Part shown: positions 25,212 to 31,834 of the stretch, piece after piece
How the letters are laid out: every line of letters starts with the position of its first letter
Position numbering within the stretch: the first letter of the stretch is position 1
Origin: DATDUP01 sp035290345
GTDB lineage: Bacteria; Patescibacteriota; Patescibacteriia; Magasanikbacterales; UBA922
Length of the DNA: 37,912 bases
Assembly (NCBI GenBank): GCA_035290345.1
Contig: DATDUP010000004.1
Coordinates: 1-37,912, forward strand
Direction of reading: 5' to 3'
Translations under genes and position numbers: made by a program
The notes under the pieces: generated by a model
What the model was told of the DNA's origin: nothing
Seen by the model: only the letters and a program-made list of their open reading frames with translations
The model's database searches: none

Positions 25212-25285
25212 TGGGTTCAAGAGGAATCGAACCTCTGACCTCCACAATGTCAATGTGGCGCTCTAACCAGCTGAGCTATGAACCC
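25212..25285 (-). tRNA. tRNA-Val (anticodon GAC), no encoded CCA
   Basis: 74 bases. The acceptor stem GGGTTCA pairs with TGAACCC, with discriminator A. The anticodon stem CCACA/TGTGG encloses the loop TTGACAT, anticodon GAC. The T-arm is AGAGG-TTCGATT-CCTCT. The discriminator is followed by CGC, so CCA must be added after transcription, unlike the neighbouring tRNA-Ile. A consensus promoter lies 12 bases upstream. Confidence 0.96.
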
Positions 25286-25297
25286 CAATGTGTACAG

Positions 25298-25326
25298 ATT
25301 TTATATATCTTTTCATGATTTGTCAA
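25298..25326 (-). promoter_or_regulatory. Promoter for tRNA-Val and tRNA-Ile
   Basis: Minus strand consensus TTGACA (25326-25321), 17 bases, TAAAAT (25303-25298). The expected start lies just before the 5' end of mature tRNA-Val. The -35 box directly follows the U-tract of the preceding RNA's terminator. Confidence 0.8.
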
Positions 25327-25353
25327 GAAAAAAAGCAACCCTAAAGGCTGCTT
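25327..25353 (-). terminator. Terminator of the structured RNA
   Basis: Minus strand AAGCAGCC-TTTA-GGGTTGCTT followed by TTTTTTC: a strong stem, small loop and U-run directly adjoining the closing helix of the RNA at 25354-25492. Confidence 0.85.
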
Positions 25354-25492
25354 GATCCTGCCAATCCAGACAGCACGCTCATATCCCGAACTTATAAGTG
25401 GGTAACCGCAACCTTGATCCTCAGACCAAAGCAATTTAGGTCTCCCTAGAGATATGATTGTAGAATATGATAATGTGCTGTCTGGCAGGATC
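25354..25492 (-). ncRNA. Structured small RNA, possible 6S RNA
   Basis: A 139-base RNA plus its terminator. The 5' end (GATCCTGCC, 25492-25484) pairs perfectly with 25362-25354. The next nine bases (AGACAGCAC, 25483-25475) pair with 25376-25368, leaving a 5-base bulge. An AU-rich 17-base strand (25474-25458) then faces only two bases, followed by a 9-bp helix (25457-25449 with 25387-25379) and an apical hairpin AGACC...GGTCT. A long closed rod with an asymmetric AU-rich bubble and ends of the CCTGCC/GGCAGG type is reminiscent of 6S RNA, which mimics an open promoter and binds RNA polymerase. The promoter fits a start at 25492. SRP RNA, tmRNA and RNase P signatures were not found. RNA identity is fairly secure; the family is not. 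Confidence 0.6.
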
Positions 25493-25498
25493 TTTATT

Positions 25499-25529
25499 AG
25501 TATACCTTATCACTAATACCCTCTGTCAA
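25499..25529 (-). promoter_or_regulatory. Promoter for the structured RNA
   Basis: Minus strand consensus TTGACA (25529-25524), 19 bases, TATACT (25504-25499). The first paired base of the RNA (25492) lies 7 bases past the -10 box, a normal start distance. The spacer is 2 bases longer than in the other promoters here. Confidence 0.65.
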
Positions 25530-25542
25530 ATATAAAATTTGG

Positions 25543-25573
25543 ACAAAACAAAAGCAGACCTTCTTGGCCTGCT
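25543..25573 (-). terminator. Rho-independent terminator after ndk
   Basis: Minus strand AGCAGGCC-AAGAA-GGTCTGCT followed by TTTGTTTTG: an 8-bp stem with one G-U pair, 10 bases past the ndk stop codon. Confidence 0.8.
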
Positions 25574-25583
25574 CTCTTTCTTA

Positions 25584-26072
25584 TTATCGGGCTCCACCCT
25601 GTTCATCATGCATGTAAACATGCAGATATTCAGTCTTGTCATAGTTGTAGATTTCTCCTTCTTGGAAAAATCTAGCCACTTCCCCCTGGGCGGTTTCTAC
25701 TGAATCCGAACAATGGACTACATTGCACATTCCCATGGCCAGATCACCACGAATTGTACCTCCATCGGCTTCACCTGCATTGGTCACACCGGCAATCAAA
25801 CGCACTGCTCCCACTGCGTTTTTACCTTCAACGCAAATAATCACCACAGGACTTGACTTCATGAACTTTTCCAAACCAGGATAAAAGGGCTTTTCCACAT
25901 GATGGGCATAATGCTCACGCAATTTATTCTCGTCTAATTGAGACATCTTTAAGCCGACAATCTTGAGACCCTTCATTTCTAAACGACGCAACACTTCTCC
26001 TACCAAACCGCGTTGCACCCCGTCCGGTTTGACGATGAGAAGCGTCTTCTCATAAATGCCAGTAAAATCCAT
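25584..26072 (-). CDS. ndk: Nucleoside diphosphate kinase
   Basis: A 162-residue enzyme that transfers the gamma-phosphate between nucleoside triphosphates and diphosphates through a phosphohistidine. The catalytic histidine sits in GMCNVVHCSDS near residue 121. The N-terminal KTLLIVKPDGVQRGLVGEV and the ATP-binding region TNAGEADGGTIRGDLA are typical. It is slightly longer than the ~140-150 residue norm, mainly at the C-terminus. It has its own promoter and terminator, so it is a single-gene unit. No Shine-Dalgarno is visible in the ~20-base leader. Confidence 0.96.
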   Translation of the reverse strand: MDFTGIYEKTLLIVKPDGVQRGLVGEVLRRLEMKGLKIVGLKMSQLDENKLREHYAHHVEKPFYPGLEKFMKSSPVVIICVEGKNAVGAVRLIAGVTNAGEADGGTIRGDLAMGMCNVVHCSDSVETAQGEVARFFQEGEIYNYDKTEYLHVYMHDEQGGAR

Positions 26073-26098
26073 AAAAATAAAATTAAGAGTTTGGCCAT

Positions 26099-26127
26099 AT
26101 TGTACCCCCTGTTTTCTAAAAAGTCAA
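26099..26127 (-). promoter_or_regulatory. Promoter for ndk
   Basis: Minus strand TTGACT (26127-26122), 17 bases, TACAAT (26104-26099). The -35 box begins one base after the stop codon of the helicase gene. Start near 26092. Confidence 0.75.
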
Positions 26128-26128
26128 G

Positions 26129-28144
26129 CTATAAATCAGAGATGTCGGAAAGAAACCCCCGCCGAGACTGATCTTCGGGTAAGTATTGAATCTCGGAATC
26201 ACTTCCCCCTGCTCCCGGTTGAGAAAAAACTGTCTGGCCAGTCAGACCGGCAACAGCTAAAAGAGTCGGAGAAATTTCTTCCAAAAACGAACTGGGGCCA
26301 GACAAGAAACCACCAAACCCGCTGACTAAGGAATATGATAAGGTCAGATAACGTTGGGCCCGGGTAATAGCCACATAAAAAAGACGACGTTCTTCTTCTA
26401 ATCCCCCATCTTCGGATAACGCCCGTTCATTGGGAAATTGGCCGTTGGCCAGATTAATCACAAAGACAGCCTCCCATTCCAAACCCTTAGCTTGATGAAT
26501 TGTCGAAAGAATAATCTTTCCTCCGGCACGGCCGTCCACGGCCGCCTGATATGTTTCCTGCATGGTCGCCTGAGCTAAAAACTCACTCAAATTTTCTGCT
26601 CCTTGAGAAAATTCAGCCAGCTGTTCAATATCCAACTTACGCTCACGAAAATCCGGATACTCATTTTCCAAATATACTAGGTACTCTGAATCTAACAGAG
26701 TTTGAATCAAAAGCTTGGGAGTATTCCCGGGCACAGCGCGTAAGGCCTCCAAAATCAGCCACAAATTATTCCACCCCAATTGGGCGCGAGGTGGCAACTG
26801 GGGGCCAATCAAACGCAAATCCTCAAATGAAGACATTTGGCGTAAATGTTCCACTATCTGTCCCACGGTAGCAGAGCCGATGCCGATTTGTAAATTCAAA
26901 ATCCTCTGCCAAGCCAAAAAATCCTGCTGATTATTCAACACTCGCAAGAAAGCTAAAACATCTTTAACATGGGCCCGTTCATAAAAACGCACTCCCCCGC
27001 GATATTCATATTCTAAATGATTTTTCATCAATTCCATTTCTAAAACCTGAGAATGATGGGCGGCCCGGAAAAGCACGGCAATTTTTTCTGGAGCAATTCC
27101 CTCTTCCTCTAGCAATTCTCGTAAGCGACCAACAATCTGCTGGGCCTCTTCTTTTTGATCAGCAAACACCTGCACCTCTGGCTTGGCCAAACTCGGGACA
27201 ACGCTCTTTAGCTCCTTTTCATACTGTTGGGAATTGTTGCTGATTACGGAATTGGCCACGGCCAAAATCTCCGGAGTGGAACGATAATTGGTTTCTAAAC
27301 GAAAAACCTTGGCCTGAGGATATATTTTTTCAAAATCTAAAATGTTCTTTATATCCGCCGCCCGAAAAGAATAAATGCTCTGGGCATCATCACCGACCAC
27401 TAACAAATTCTGATGATGACCGGCCAACAAATTGATGATTGAAGCTTGCACATGATTAGTGTCCTGATACTCATCAACCAAAATATAACGAAAACGGCGC
27501 GCGTATTTTTCCCGTAATTCCGGACTTTTGGCCAGTAACAAATGCCAATTGACCAACAAATCATCAAAATCCATGACATTGGCCGCTATTTTTCTCTTTT
27601 GATACTGCTCCGCGATCCGGATGATCGTCTCCCGAACTGTTAAAAAACGGGGATGTTTAAGGGACAAAACATCTTCAATCGTAGTTTCAGCATTACGGGC
27701 ATAACTTAATACGCTTTGTAAAACCGCCGGTGAAGGAAAACGTTTTTCCTTGCGATCTATTCCTTCGTCTTTGAGACAAGATTTCAATAATTCTAAACTG
27801 TCTCCGCTATCTAAAATACTAAAATTCGGCTGGTAGCCAAGAACAGTGGCATGTTGGCGTAAAATCTTATACCCAACATGATGAAAGGTACCAGACCAGG
27901 GCAACCGTATCTCTTCGCCTACCAGTTGTCGTACCCGTTCCATCATTTCCTTAGCCGCCTTGTTAGTGAAAGTGACCAACAAGATTTCATTCGGTAAGAC
28001 CCCTTGCGACAAAAGCTGGGCGACACGATAAGTGATCACCCTTGTCTTGCCCGAACCAGCTCCTGCTAACACCAAACAGGGACCTTCCGCCCCCAAGACT
28101 ACCGCTTCCTGTTCTGGATTCAATTGTGCAGAAAAATTTAACAT
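26129..28144 (-). CDS. uvrD: UvrD/PcrA-type superfamily 1 DNA helicase
   Basis: A 671-residue ATP-dependent 3'-5' DNA helicase for repair, replication and recombination control. Motifs in order are the Q-motif LNPEQEAV, Walker A AGAGSGKTRVI near residue 31, motif Ia VTFTNKAAKEM, motif II VDEYQDTNHVQ near 225, motif III VVGDDAQSIYSFRAAD and motif IV LETNYRSTPEIL. Motif V, STIHQAKGLEWEAVFV, lies near 560 and motif VI, EERRLFYVAITRAQRYL, near 600. It is shorter than typical PcrA/UvrD (~720), lacking an extended C-terminal tail. UvrD, PcrA and Rep cannot be told apart by eye. The promoter lies only 13 bases before the ATG and no Shine-Dalgarno is present, suggesting a very short leader. Confidence 0.93.
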   Translation of the reverse strand: MLNFSAQLNPEQEAVVLGAEGPCLVLAGAGSGKTRVITYRVAQLLSQGVLPNEILLVTFTNKAAKEMMERVRQLVGEEIRLPWSGTFHHVGYKILRQHATVLGYQPNFSILDSGDSLELLKSCLKDEGIDRKEKRFPSPAVLQSVLSYARNAETTIEDVLSLKHPRFLTVRETIIRIAEQYQKRKIAANVMDFDDLLVNWHLLLAKSPELREKYARRFRYILVDEYQDTNHVQASIINLLAGHHQNLLVVGDDAQSIYSFRAADIKNILDFEKIYPQAKVFRLETNYRSTPEILAVANSVISNNSQQYEKELKSVVPSLAKPEVQVFADQKEEAQQIVGRLRELLEEEGIAPEKIAVLFRAAHHSQVLEMELMKNHLEYEYRGGVRFYERAHVKDVLAFLRVLNNQQDFLAWQRILNLQIGIGSATVGQIVEHLRQMSSFEDLRLIGPQLPPRAQLGWNNLWLILEALRAVPGNTPKLLIQTLLDSEYLVYLENEYPDFRERKLDIEQLAEFSQGAENLSEFLAQATMQETYQAAVDGRAGGKIILSTIHQAKGLEWEAVFVINLANGQFPNERALSEDGGLEEERRLFYVAITRAQRYLTLSYSLVSGFGGFLSGPSSFLEEISPTLLAVAGLTGQTVFSQPGAGGSDSEIQYLPEDQSRRGFLSDISDL

Positions 28145-28157
28145 AAGAGCTGGAAGG

Positions 28158-28185
28158 ATTATAACAAAAAACAGCTTTTTGACAA
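28158..28185 (-). promoter_or_regulatory. Promoter for the helicase gene
   Basis: Minus strand TTGTCA (28185-28180), 16 bases, perfect TATAAT (28163-28158). The -35 box is in the loop region of the preceding terminator. The expected start near 28151 leaves a leader of about 7 nt. Confidence 0.65.
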
Positions 28186-28190
28186 AGCTG
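28165..28190 (-). terminator. Terminator after the C39-like gene
   Basis: Minus strand CAGCTTT-GTCAA-AAAGCTG followed by TTTTTTG: a 7-bp stem with U-run, 17 bases past the stop codon. The plus strand also carries a T-run after the stem, but no plus-strand gene ends here. Confidence 0.75.
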
Positions 28191-28207
28191 CTTTTTTCTT
28201 ACCTGAA

Positions 28208-29062
28208 TTATTCCAAAATAATAACAATCTTCTTTCCTTCTTTTACTTTTCCCCCGTTCCAATCATGGACAGCGTTTAGGAACACGTCATAGGGATAAGC
28301 ATAATTCTTGCTCCAGCCACTACCCGGGTCATTGGTAATAAATTTTTCTGAAGTATATCCGCGAATAATCAAAGCGTGGTATTCTGGTCCGCCATTACGA
28401 AAATAGGGATTGGGTAAATCCTTGCCATAAGTCAAGGCGAGAACAGGCCGGCCCTGAGCCAACCATTCTTTTATCATCTCCGTGGTCGGGTTTTCTACTA
28501 CCCGCACTGACCAGTTCTTCCCCGCATACCAGTGAATTAGCTGAACGACTTTTTCATAATCCAGGCTTCCGCCCCAACCTTGGGTTTCTTCCCAAGCAAT
28601 CATTTTTAAAATTTCGTCCTTGGCAAATAACGGACTCAGATTATAACCATTATAATACGCCGCCAGCATCAAAACTGCGGCCTCTTCGCAAGCGTCCTGC
28701 CAAGGCTGGTCCCAATTCTTTTCTGGAGCTTGCGAAGTGAAGGGTACATCTAAATTTATTTCTTTAGGCAAGACAGTCTCCGTTAATACCGGAACGGCAT
28801 TCTCTCCGCTCATCTTTTCTTGTTCTCCAAATGAAGAGGTGGCTATAATTTCTTTTCCAGCCACGACAGTCTTTTCTTGGCCTACTTCTTGTGATAAAGG
28901 TAAAACCACGGTCGTCAATGGTAGTTGGTCATCGGTGGGAGCGAAAAAAACTGATTTGACAAAAACCCGCCAAGGCCAGAGACTGCCGAGGATAAAAAAA
29001 ATACAAACCGTAGTCAAAGCCGTATTGAAAAAGACTAGTTTTTTTTTCGACTTTTGTCTCAT
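28208..29062 (-). CDS. C39-like papain-fold peptidase, membrane anchored
   Basis: A 284-residue protein with an N-terminal membrane anchor (FFNTALTTVCIFFILGSLWPW). After a linker of ~75 residues comes a papain-like domain of the Peptidase_C39_2 type from about residue 100 (INLDVPFTSQAPEKNW). The probable catalytic residues are Cys in WQDACEEAAVLML, His in EYHALIIRGY and Asp/Asn in FITNDPGSG. Such domains are common in CPR and Firmicutes exported proteins; their substrates are mostly unknown. No ABC transporter is adjacent, so a classic bacteriocin leader peptidase is unlikely. It is transcribed divergently from tgt; a possible -10 (TAAAAT, 29080-29075) lies close to the ATG. Confidence 0.82.
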   Translation of the reverse strand: MRQKSKKKLVFFNTALTTVCIFFILGSLWPWRVFVKSVFFAPTDDQLPLTTVVLPLSQEVGQEKTVVAGKEIIATSSFGEQEKMSGENAVPVLTETVLPKEINLDVPFTSQAPEKNWDQPWQDACEEAAVLMLAAYYNGYNLSPLFAKDEILKMIAWEETQGWGGSLDYEKVVQLIHWYAGKNWSVRVVENPTTEMIKEWLAQGRPVLALTYGKDLPNPYFRNGGPEYHALIIRGYTSEKFITNDPGSGWSKNYAYPYDVFLNAVHDWNGGKVKEGKKIVIILE

Positions 29063-29113
29063 AATCTCTCAGCTATTTTACCGCATCTCCAGCTTCTGGT
29101 CTAATCCCACCGC

Positions 29114-29142
29114 TTGATTTTCTGTTTAGAAAAAATTATAAT
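29114..29142 (+). promoter_or_regulatory. Promoter for the tgt operon
   Basis: TTGATT (29114-29119), 17 bases, perfect TATAAT (29137-29142). Only 9 bases separate the -10 box from the tgt ATG, so transcription should start at or within about 3 bases of the start codon, giving a leaderless mRNA. Confidence 0.75.
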
Positions 29143-29151
29143 CCCAACACT

Positions 29152-30339
29152 ATGCCTTTCTTTACTATTACTCACGCTAGCCAAGACAGTCGAGCACGGA
29201 CTGGCCTGATTCAGACGGACCATGGTGATTTAGAAACCCCGGTATTTATGCCGGTAGGCACTCAAGCCACGGTCAAAAGCCTGTCCAGCCAGGATTTATT
29301 AGATTTAAATGCCCCTATCATCTTGGCCAACACCTATCATCTCCACCTACGTCCAGGTGAAAAAACAGTGGCTAAATTCGGTGGATTACACAAGTTCATG
29401 AATTGGCCCCGGCCCATACTCACTGATTCGGGCGGTTTCCAAGTTTTCTCTCTTGGCACATTGAAAAAGGGCAAAGGGGAAAACAAAGAAAATGAGTCGT
29501 CAGAGCAGGGACGTTTAGTAAAAATAGATGATCAAGGCGTCACTTTTCGGAGCCATTTGGATGGATCAACCCATCGTTTTACCCCTGAAACCGCTATCCA
29601 AATCCAACAAGACCTGGGGGCGGACATCATTATGGCTTTTGATGAATGCACGACTGATGACGCACCTAAAAAGGAGGCTCAACTATCTTTGCAACGCACC
29701 CATGCCTGGGCCAAACAAAGTCTAGAAGCCTGGCAAAAACAACCCGACCCTCATGGTTATGCTCAACACCTCTTTGGCATTATCCAAGGTGGACGCTTTT
29801 CTGATCTGCGGCAAGAGTCAGCTAAATATATTTCTAATCTGGACTTTTCTGGTTTGGCCGTCGGTGGAGAATCAATCGGCTATAACATGCTGGCCACCGC
29901 AGAAATTCTTGACCAAATCCAACCTGTCTTGGACTATAACCGCCCATTGTATACCATGGGCGTGGGCTTTTCACCCGCGGACTTGTTTACAGTTGTAGAA
30001 AAAGGTGTTGATATGTTTGATTGCGTAGCCCCGACTCGCATTGCTCGCAATGGCACTCTATACGTTCATCGTTCCCTTAGCCCGAACTTCCGTCTAAATA
30101 TCTTTAATGCTGGTTTCCGTCTGGATCCGTCCCCGATTGATCCAGAGTGTAATTGTTTTACTTGCCAAAACTATTCCCGCGCCTACCTCCACCACCTCTT
30201 CCGGGCAGAAGAACTCTTGGCCTACCGCCTAGCCACCATACACAACTTACACTTCTTGTTGACCATGATGGAAGAAATCCGGGGCGCAATTAAAAATGAT
30301 TCGTTCATTCACTGTAAAGAAAAGTGGCTGTCTTTATGA
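29152..30339 (+). CDS. tgt: tRNA-guanine transglycosylase
   Basis: A 395-residue enzyme that swaps guanine-34 of GUN-anticodon tRNAs for preQ1, the committed step to queuosine. The catalytic aspartates are in LTDSGGFQVFSLG (near residue 92) and MFDCVAPTRIARNG (near 290). The zinc site CNCFTCQNYSRAYLHH is near 340. The bacterial substrate-pocket cysteine (FDECTT) favours preQ1 over queuine. There is a charged insertion of about a dozen residues (GENKENESSEQG) after the first catalytic segment. It is first in an operon with a NUDIX hydrolase (ATGA overlap) and a precursor transporter. The mRNA is probably leaderless. Confidence 0.96.
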   Translation: MPFFTITHASQDSRARTGLIQTDHGDLETPVFMPVGTQATVKSLSSQDLLDLNAPIILANTYHLHLRPGEKTVAKFGGLHKFMNWPRPILTDSGGFQVFSLGTLKKGKGENKENESSEQGRLVKIDDQGVTFRSHLDGSTHRFTPETAIQIQQDLGADIIMAFDECTTDDAPKKEAQLSLQRTHAWAKQSLEAWQKQPDPHGYAQHLFGIIQGGRFSDLRQESAKYISNLDFSGLAVGGESIGYNMLATAEILDQIQPVLDYNRPLYTMGVGFSPADLFTVVEKGVDMFDCVAPTRIARNGTLYVHRSLSPNFRLNIFNAGFRLDPSPIDPECNCFTCQNYSRAYLHHLFRAEELLAYRLATIHNLHFLLTMMEEIRGAIKNDSFIHCKEKWLSL

Positions 30340-30881
30340 AATTAGCTGACTATACTCCGGACATAAAAATCAATCACACTATCGGTTTGTTAATCAAAAA
30401 CGAAAAACTGTTGATGGTGGAAAAAAAACAAGGATTTGGCCAGGGAAAAATTTTGGCTGGGGCAGGCGGGAAAGTCAAAAATCAAGAAACTATTGAGCAA
30501 GCTGTCATTCGGGAAACCGCGGAAGAGTTAAAAATAAAAATCCTCGATCCCCAACCAATAGCCAAACTCGGTTTTTTCTTCCCCTATGCCGAGTCCCCAG
30601 ACAGACGAGGTTCCTATGGATTTGTTTTCTTGGTAGACCAATGGGAAGGCGAACCTCAAGAAACAGAGGAAGTTTGCCCGCTCTGGTTTGATTTAGACAA
30701 AATCCCATACCAACGAATGTGGGAGGATGCTATTCATTGGCTTCCTTTAGTGCTACGCAGACAAAAATTACGCGCCAATTTTCTCTACAATGCTGATTCA
30801 CAAATCCTAGATCATAACATAGAAATGGTCGCCAACCATTCCTTAACTTTCAACCCCCATGAAATCTTTTCGCTATCTTGA
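30336..30881 (+). CDS. MTH1-like NUDIX hydrolase
   Basis: A 181-residue NUDIX enzyme. The Nudix box GGKVKNQETIEQAVIRETAE continues as ELKI and fits G-x5-E-x7-R-E-x2-E-E. The region GFGQGKILAGAGGKV and the C-terminal WFDLDKIPYQRMWEDAIHWL, followed by a basic segment and ILDHNIE, track human MTH1 (NUDT1) closely. MTH1 sanitises oxidised purine nucleoside triphosphates. The MTH1 base-recognition triplet Trp-x-Asp-Asp is here W-E-D-A: one of the two base-reading aspartates is replaced by alanine, so base preference may differ. I chose ATG 30336, which overlaps the tgt stop as ATGA. The 3' end overlaps the transporter gene by 23 bases. Confidence 0.88.
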   Translation: MKLADYTPDIKINHTIGLLIKNEKLLMVEKKQGFGQGKILAGAGGKVKNQETIEQAVIRETAEELKIKILDPQPIAKLGFFFPYAESPDRRGSYGFVFLVDQWEGEPQETEEVCPLWFDLDKIPYQRMWEDAIHWLPLVLRRQKLRANFLYNADSQILDHNIEMVANHSLTFNPHEIFSLS

Positions 30882-31536
30882 TTTTATTACCGCCACTTTT
30901 GCTGCTGTGCTGATCCTTTCTAACATTACCAGCACCAAATTACTTTCCCTAGGCTGGTTTAGTTTTGACGGAGGCACAATTCTATTTCCTCTATCTTATA
31001 TATTTGGAGATATTCTTACCGAAGTTTACGGTTATGCCCGCGCCCGTCGGGTAATTTGGATCGGCTTCGCCTTAAACCTGCTCATGGTAATAATCTTTTA
31101 CGTGGTGCAAAAACTACCCCCGGCTCTTGATTGGACCGGACAAGCGGCTTTTGAACAAATCCTCGGGGTTGTGCCGCGTATTGTCTTGGGTAGCCTAGTA
31201 GCCTATCTCGTCGGTGAATTTGCTAACAGCTATTTACTCGCAAAAATCAAACTCAAAACCAAAGGACGGTTTTTCTGGCTGCGGACCATTGGTTCTACTA
31301 TTGTCGGCCAGTTTCTTGATACCACGATCTTCCTGTTAGTTGCTTTCGCTGGCCTCTTCCCTTGGCCACTAATTATGATTATCTGGATTTCCAACTACAT
31401 CTTTAAAATCCTGATTGAAATCCTCCTCTTGCCTCTTACCTACAAAATAGCGGGCTGGTTGAAAAAACAAGAAAACTCAGACCATTTTGACACTAGTACC
31501 AATTTCAATCCGTTCCAAACTAAAACCGGCGCTTAG
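30859..31536 (+). CDS. yhhQ: Queuosine precursor transporter (YhhQ / VUT family)
   Basis: A 225-residue integral membrane protein with about six helices. Family signatures include the N-terminal LILSNITSTKLLSLG, FDGGTILFPLSYIFGDILTEVYGY and, later, GSTIVGQFLDTTIFLLVAF. The family imports 7-deazaguanine precursors (preQ0, preQ1 or queuine) for tRNA modification. Its place behind tgt fits salvage of preQ1 by an organism without the base-synthesis genes. The stop codon falls inside the loop of the operon terminator. The C-terminal ~20 residues are polar and variable. Confidence 0.92.
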   Translation: MKSFRYLDFITATFAAVLILSNITSTKLLSLGWFSFDGGTILFPLSYIFGDILTEVYGYARARRVIWIGFALNLLMVIIFYVVQKLPPALDWTGQAAFEQILGVVPRIVLGSLVAYLVGEFANSYLLAKIKLKTKGRFFWLRTIGSTIVGQFLDTTIFLLVAFAGLFPWPLIMIIWISNYIFKILIEILLLPLTYKIAGWLKKQENSDHFDTSTNFNPFQTKTGA

Positions 31537-31550
31537 GCCGGTTTTTCTTT
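31523..31550. terminator. Bidirectional terminator between the tgt operon and the queA operon
   Basis: AAACCGGC-GCTTAG-GCCGGTTT, a perfect 8-bp stem. It is followed by TTCTTT on the plus strand and by TAGTTT on the minus strand. The yhhQ stop codon (TAG, 31534-31536) lies in the loop, and the opposing small gene ends at 31549, so one hairpin serves both convergent units. Confidence 0.85.
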
Positions 31551-31812
31551 AGACTGCCTGTCTTCTGTCTTCTGATTCCTCCACAGCAACCTGGTCTCCT
31601 GACCGTTTTTTCTTACCAGTCAGACTTTCTGGAGAGACACCGGCCAAGTCTTGATAAGCTTTGTCAACCACGGCATCGTATTCACCACCTTTATCATCCA
31701 ATGCTTCTTCCTCCAATTTTTTCTTTGCCCCCTTCAAGACATTTTCCGGAGACTGACTATGACGGGAAAAACCAATGTCGCGTAACTGACTAAGACGATA
31801 TTCCTCACCCAT
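31549..31812 (-). CDS. Hypothetical small charged protein
   Basis: An 87-residue hydrophilic protein with no membrane segment, rich in Lys, Glu and Asp (ENVLKGAKKKLEEEALDDKG; C-terminus ESEDRRQAV). I do not recognise a family. It lies 22 bases after queA at the end of the minus-strand operon and ends at the shared terminator. No strong ribosome site precedes the ATG, only AT-rich sequence. Coding is supported by the clean frame and tight packing, not by homology. Confidence 0.55.
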   Translation of the reverse strand: MGEEYRLSQLRDIGFSRHSQSPENVLKGAKKKLEEEALDDKGGEYDAVVDKAYQDLAGVSPESLTGKKKRSGDQVAVEESEDRRQAV

Positions 31813-31834
31813 ATATATAGGTTATGAATAATAA

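Noticed and set aside
25354..25492. T-box, SRP RNA, tmRNA or RNase P RNA
   Set aside because: No T-box AGGGTGGNACCGCG element and no downstream synthetase gene; no SRP GGAAG/AGCAG apical signature; no tRNA-like ends or tag frame; too short for RNase P RNA.
28208..29062. Bacteriocin-processing C39 peptidase
   Set aside because: There is no ABC-transporter domain or neighbour and no leader-peptide gene; the domain is the stand-alone exported type.
29063..29151. preQ1 riboswitch before tgt
   Set aside because: The promoter sits 9 bases from the ATG, leaving no leader in which an aptamer could fold, and the transporter gene overlaps its upstream neighbour.
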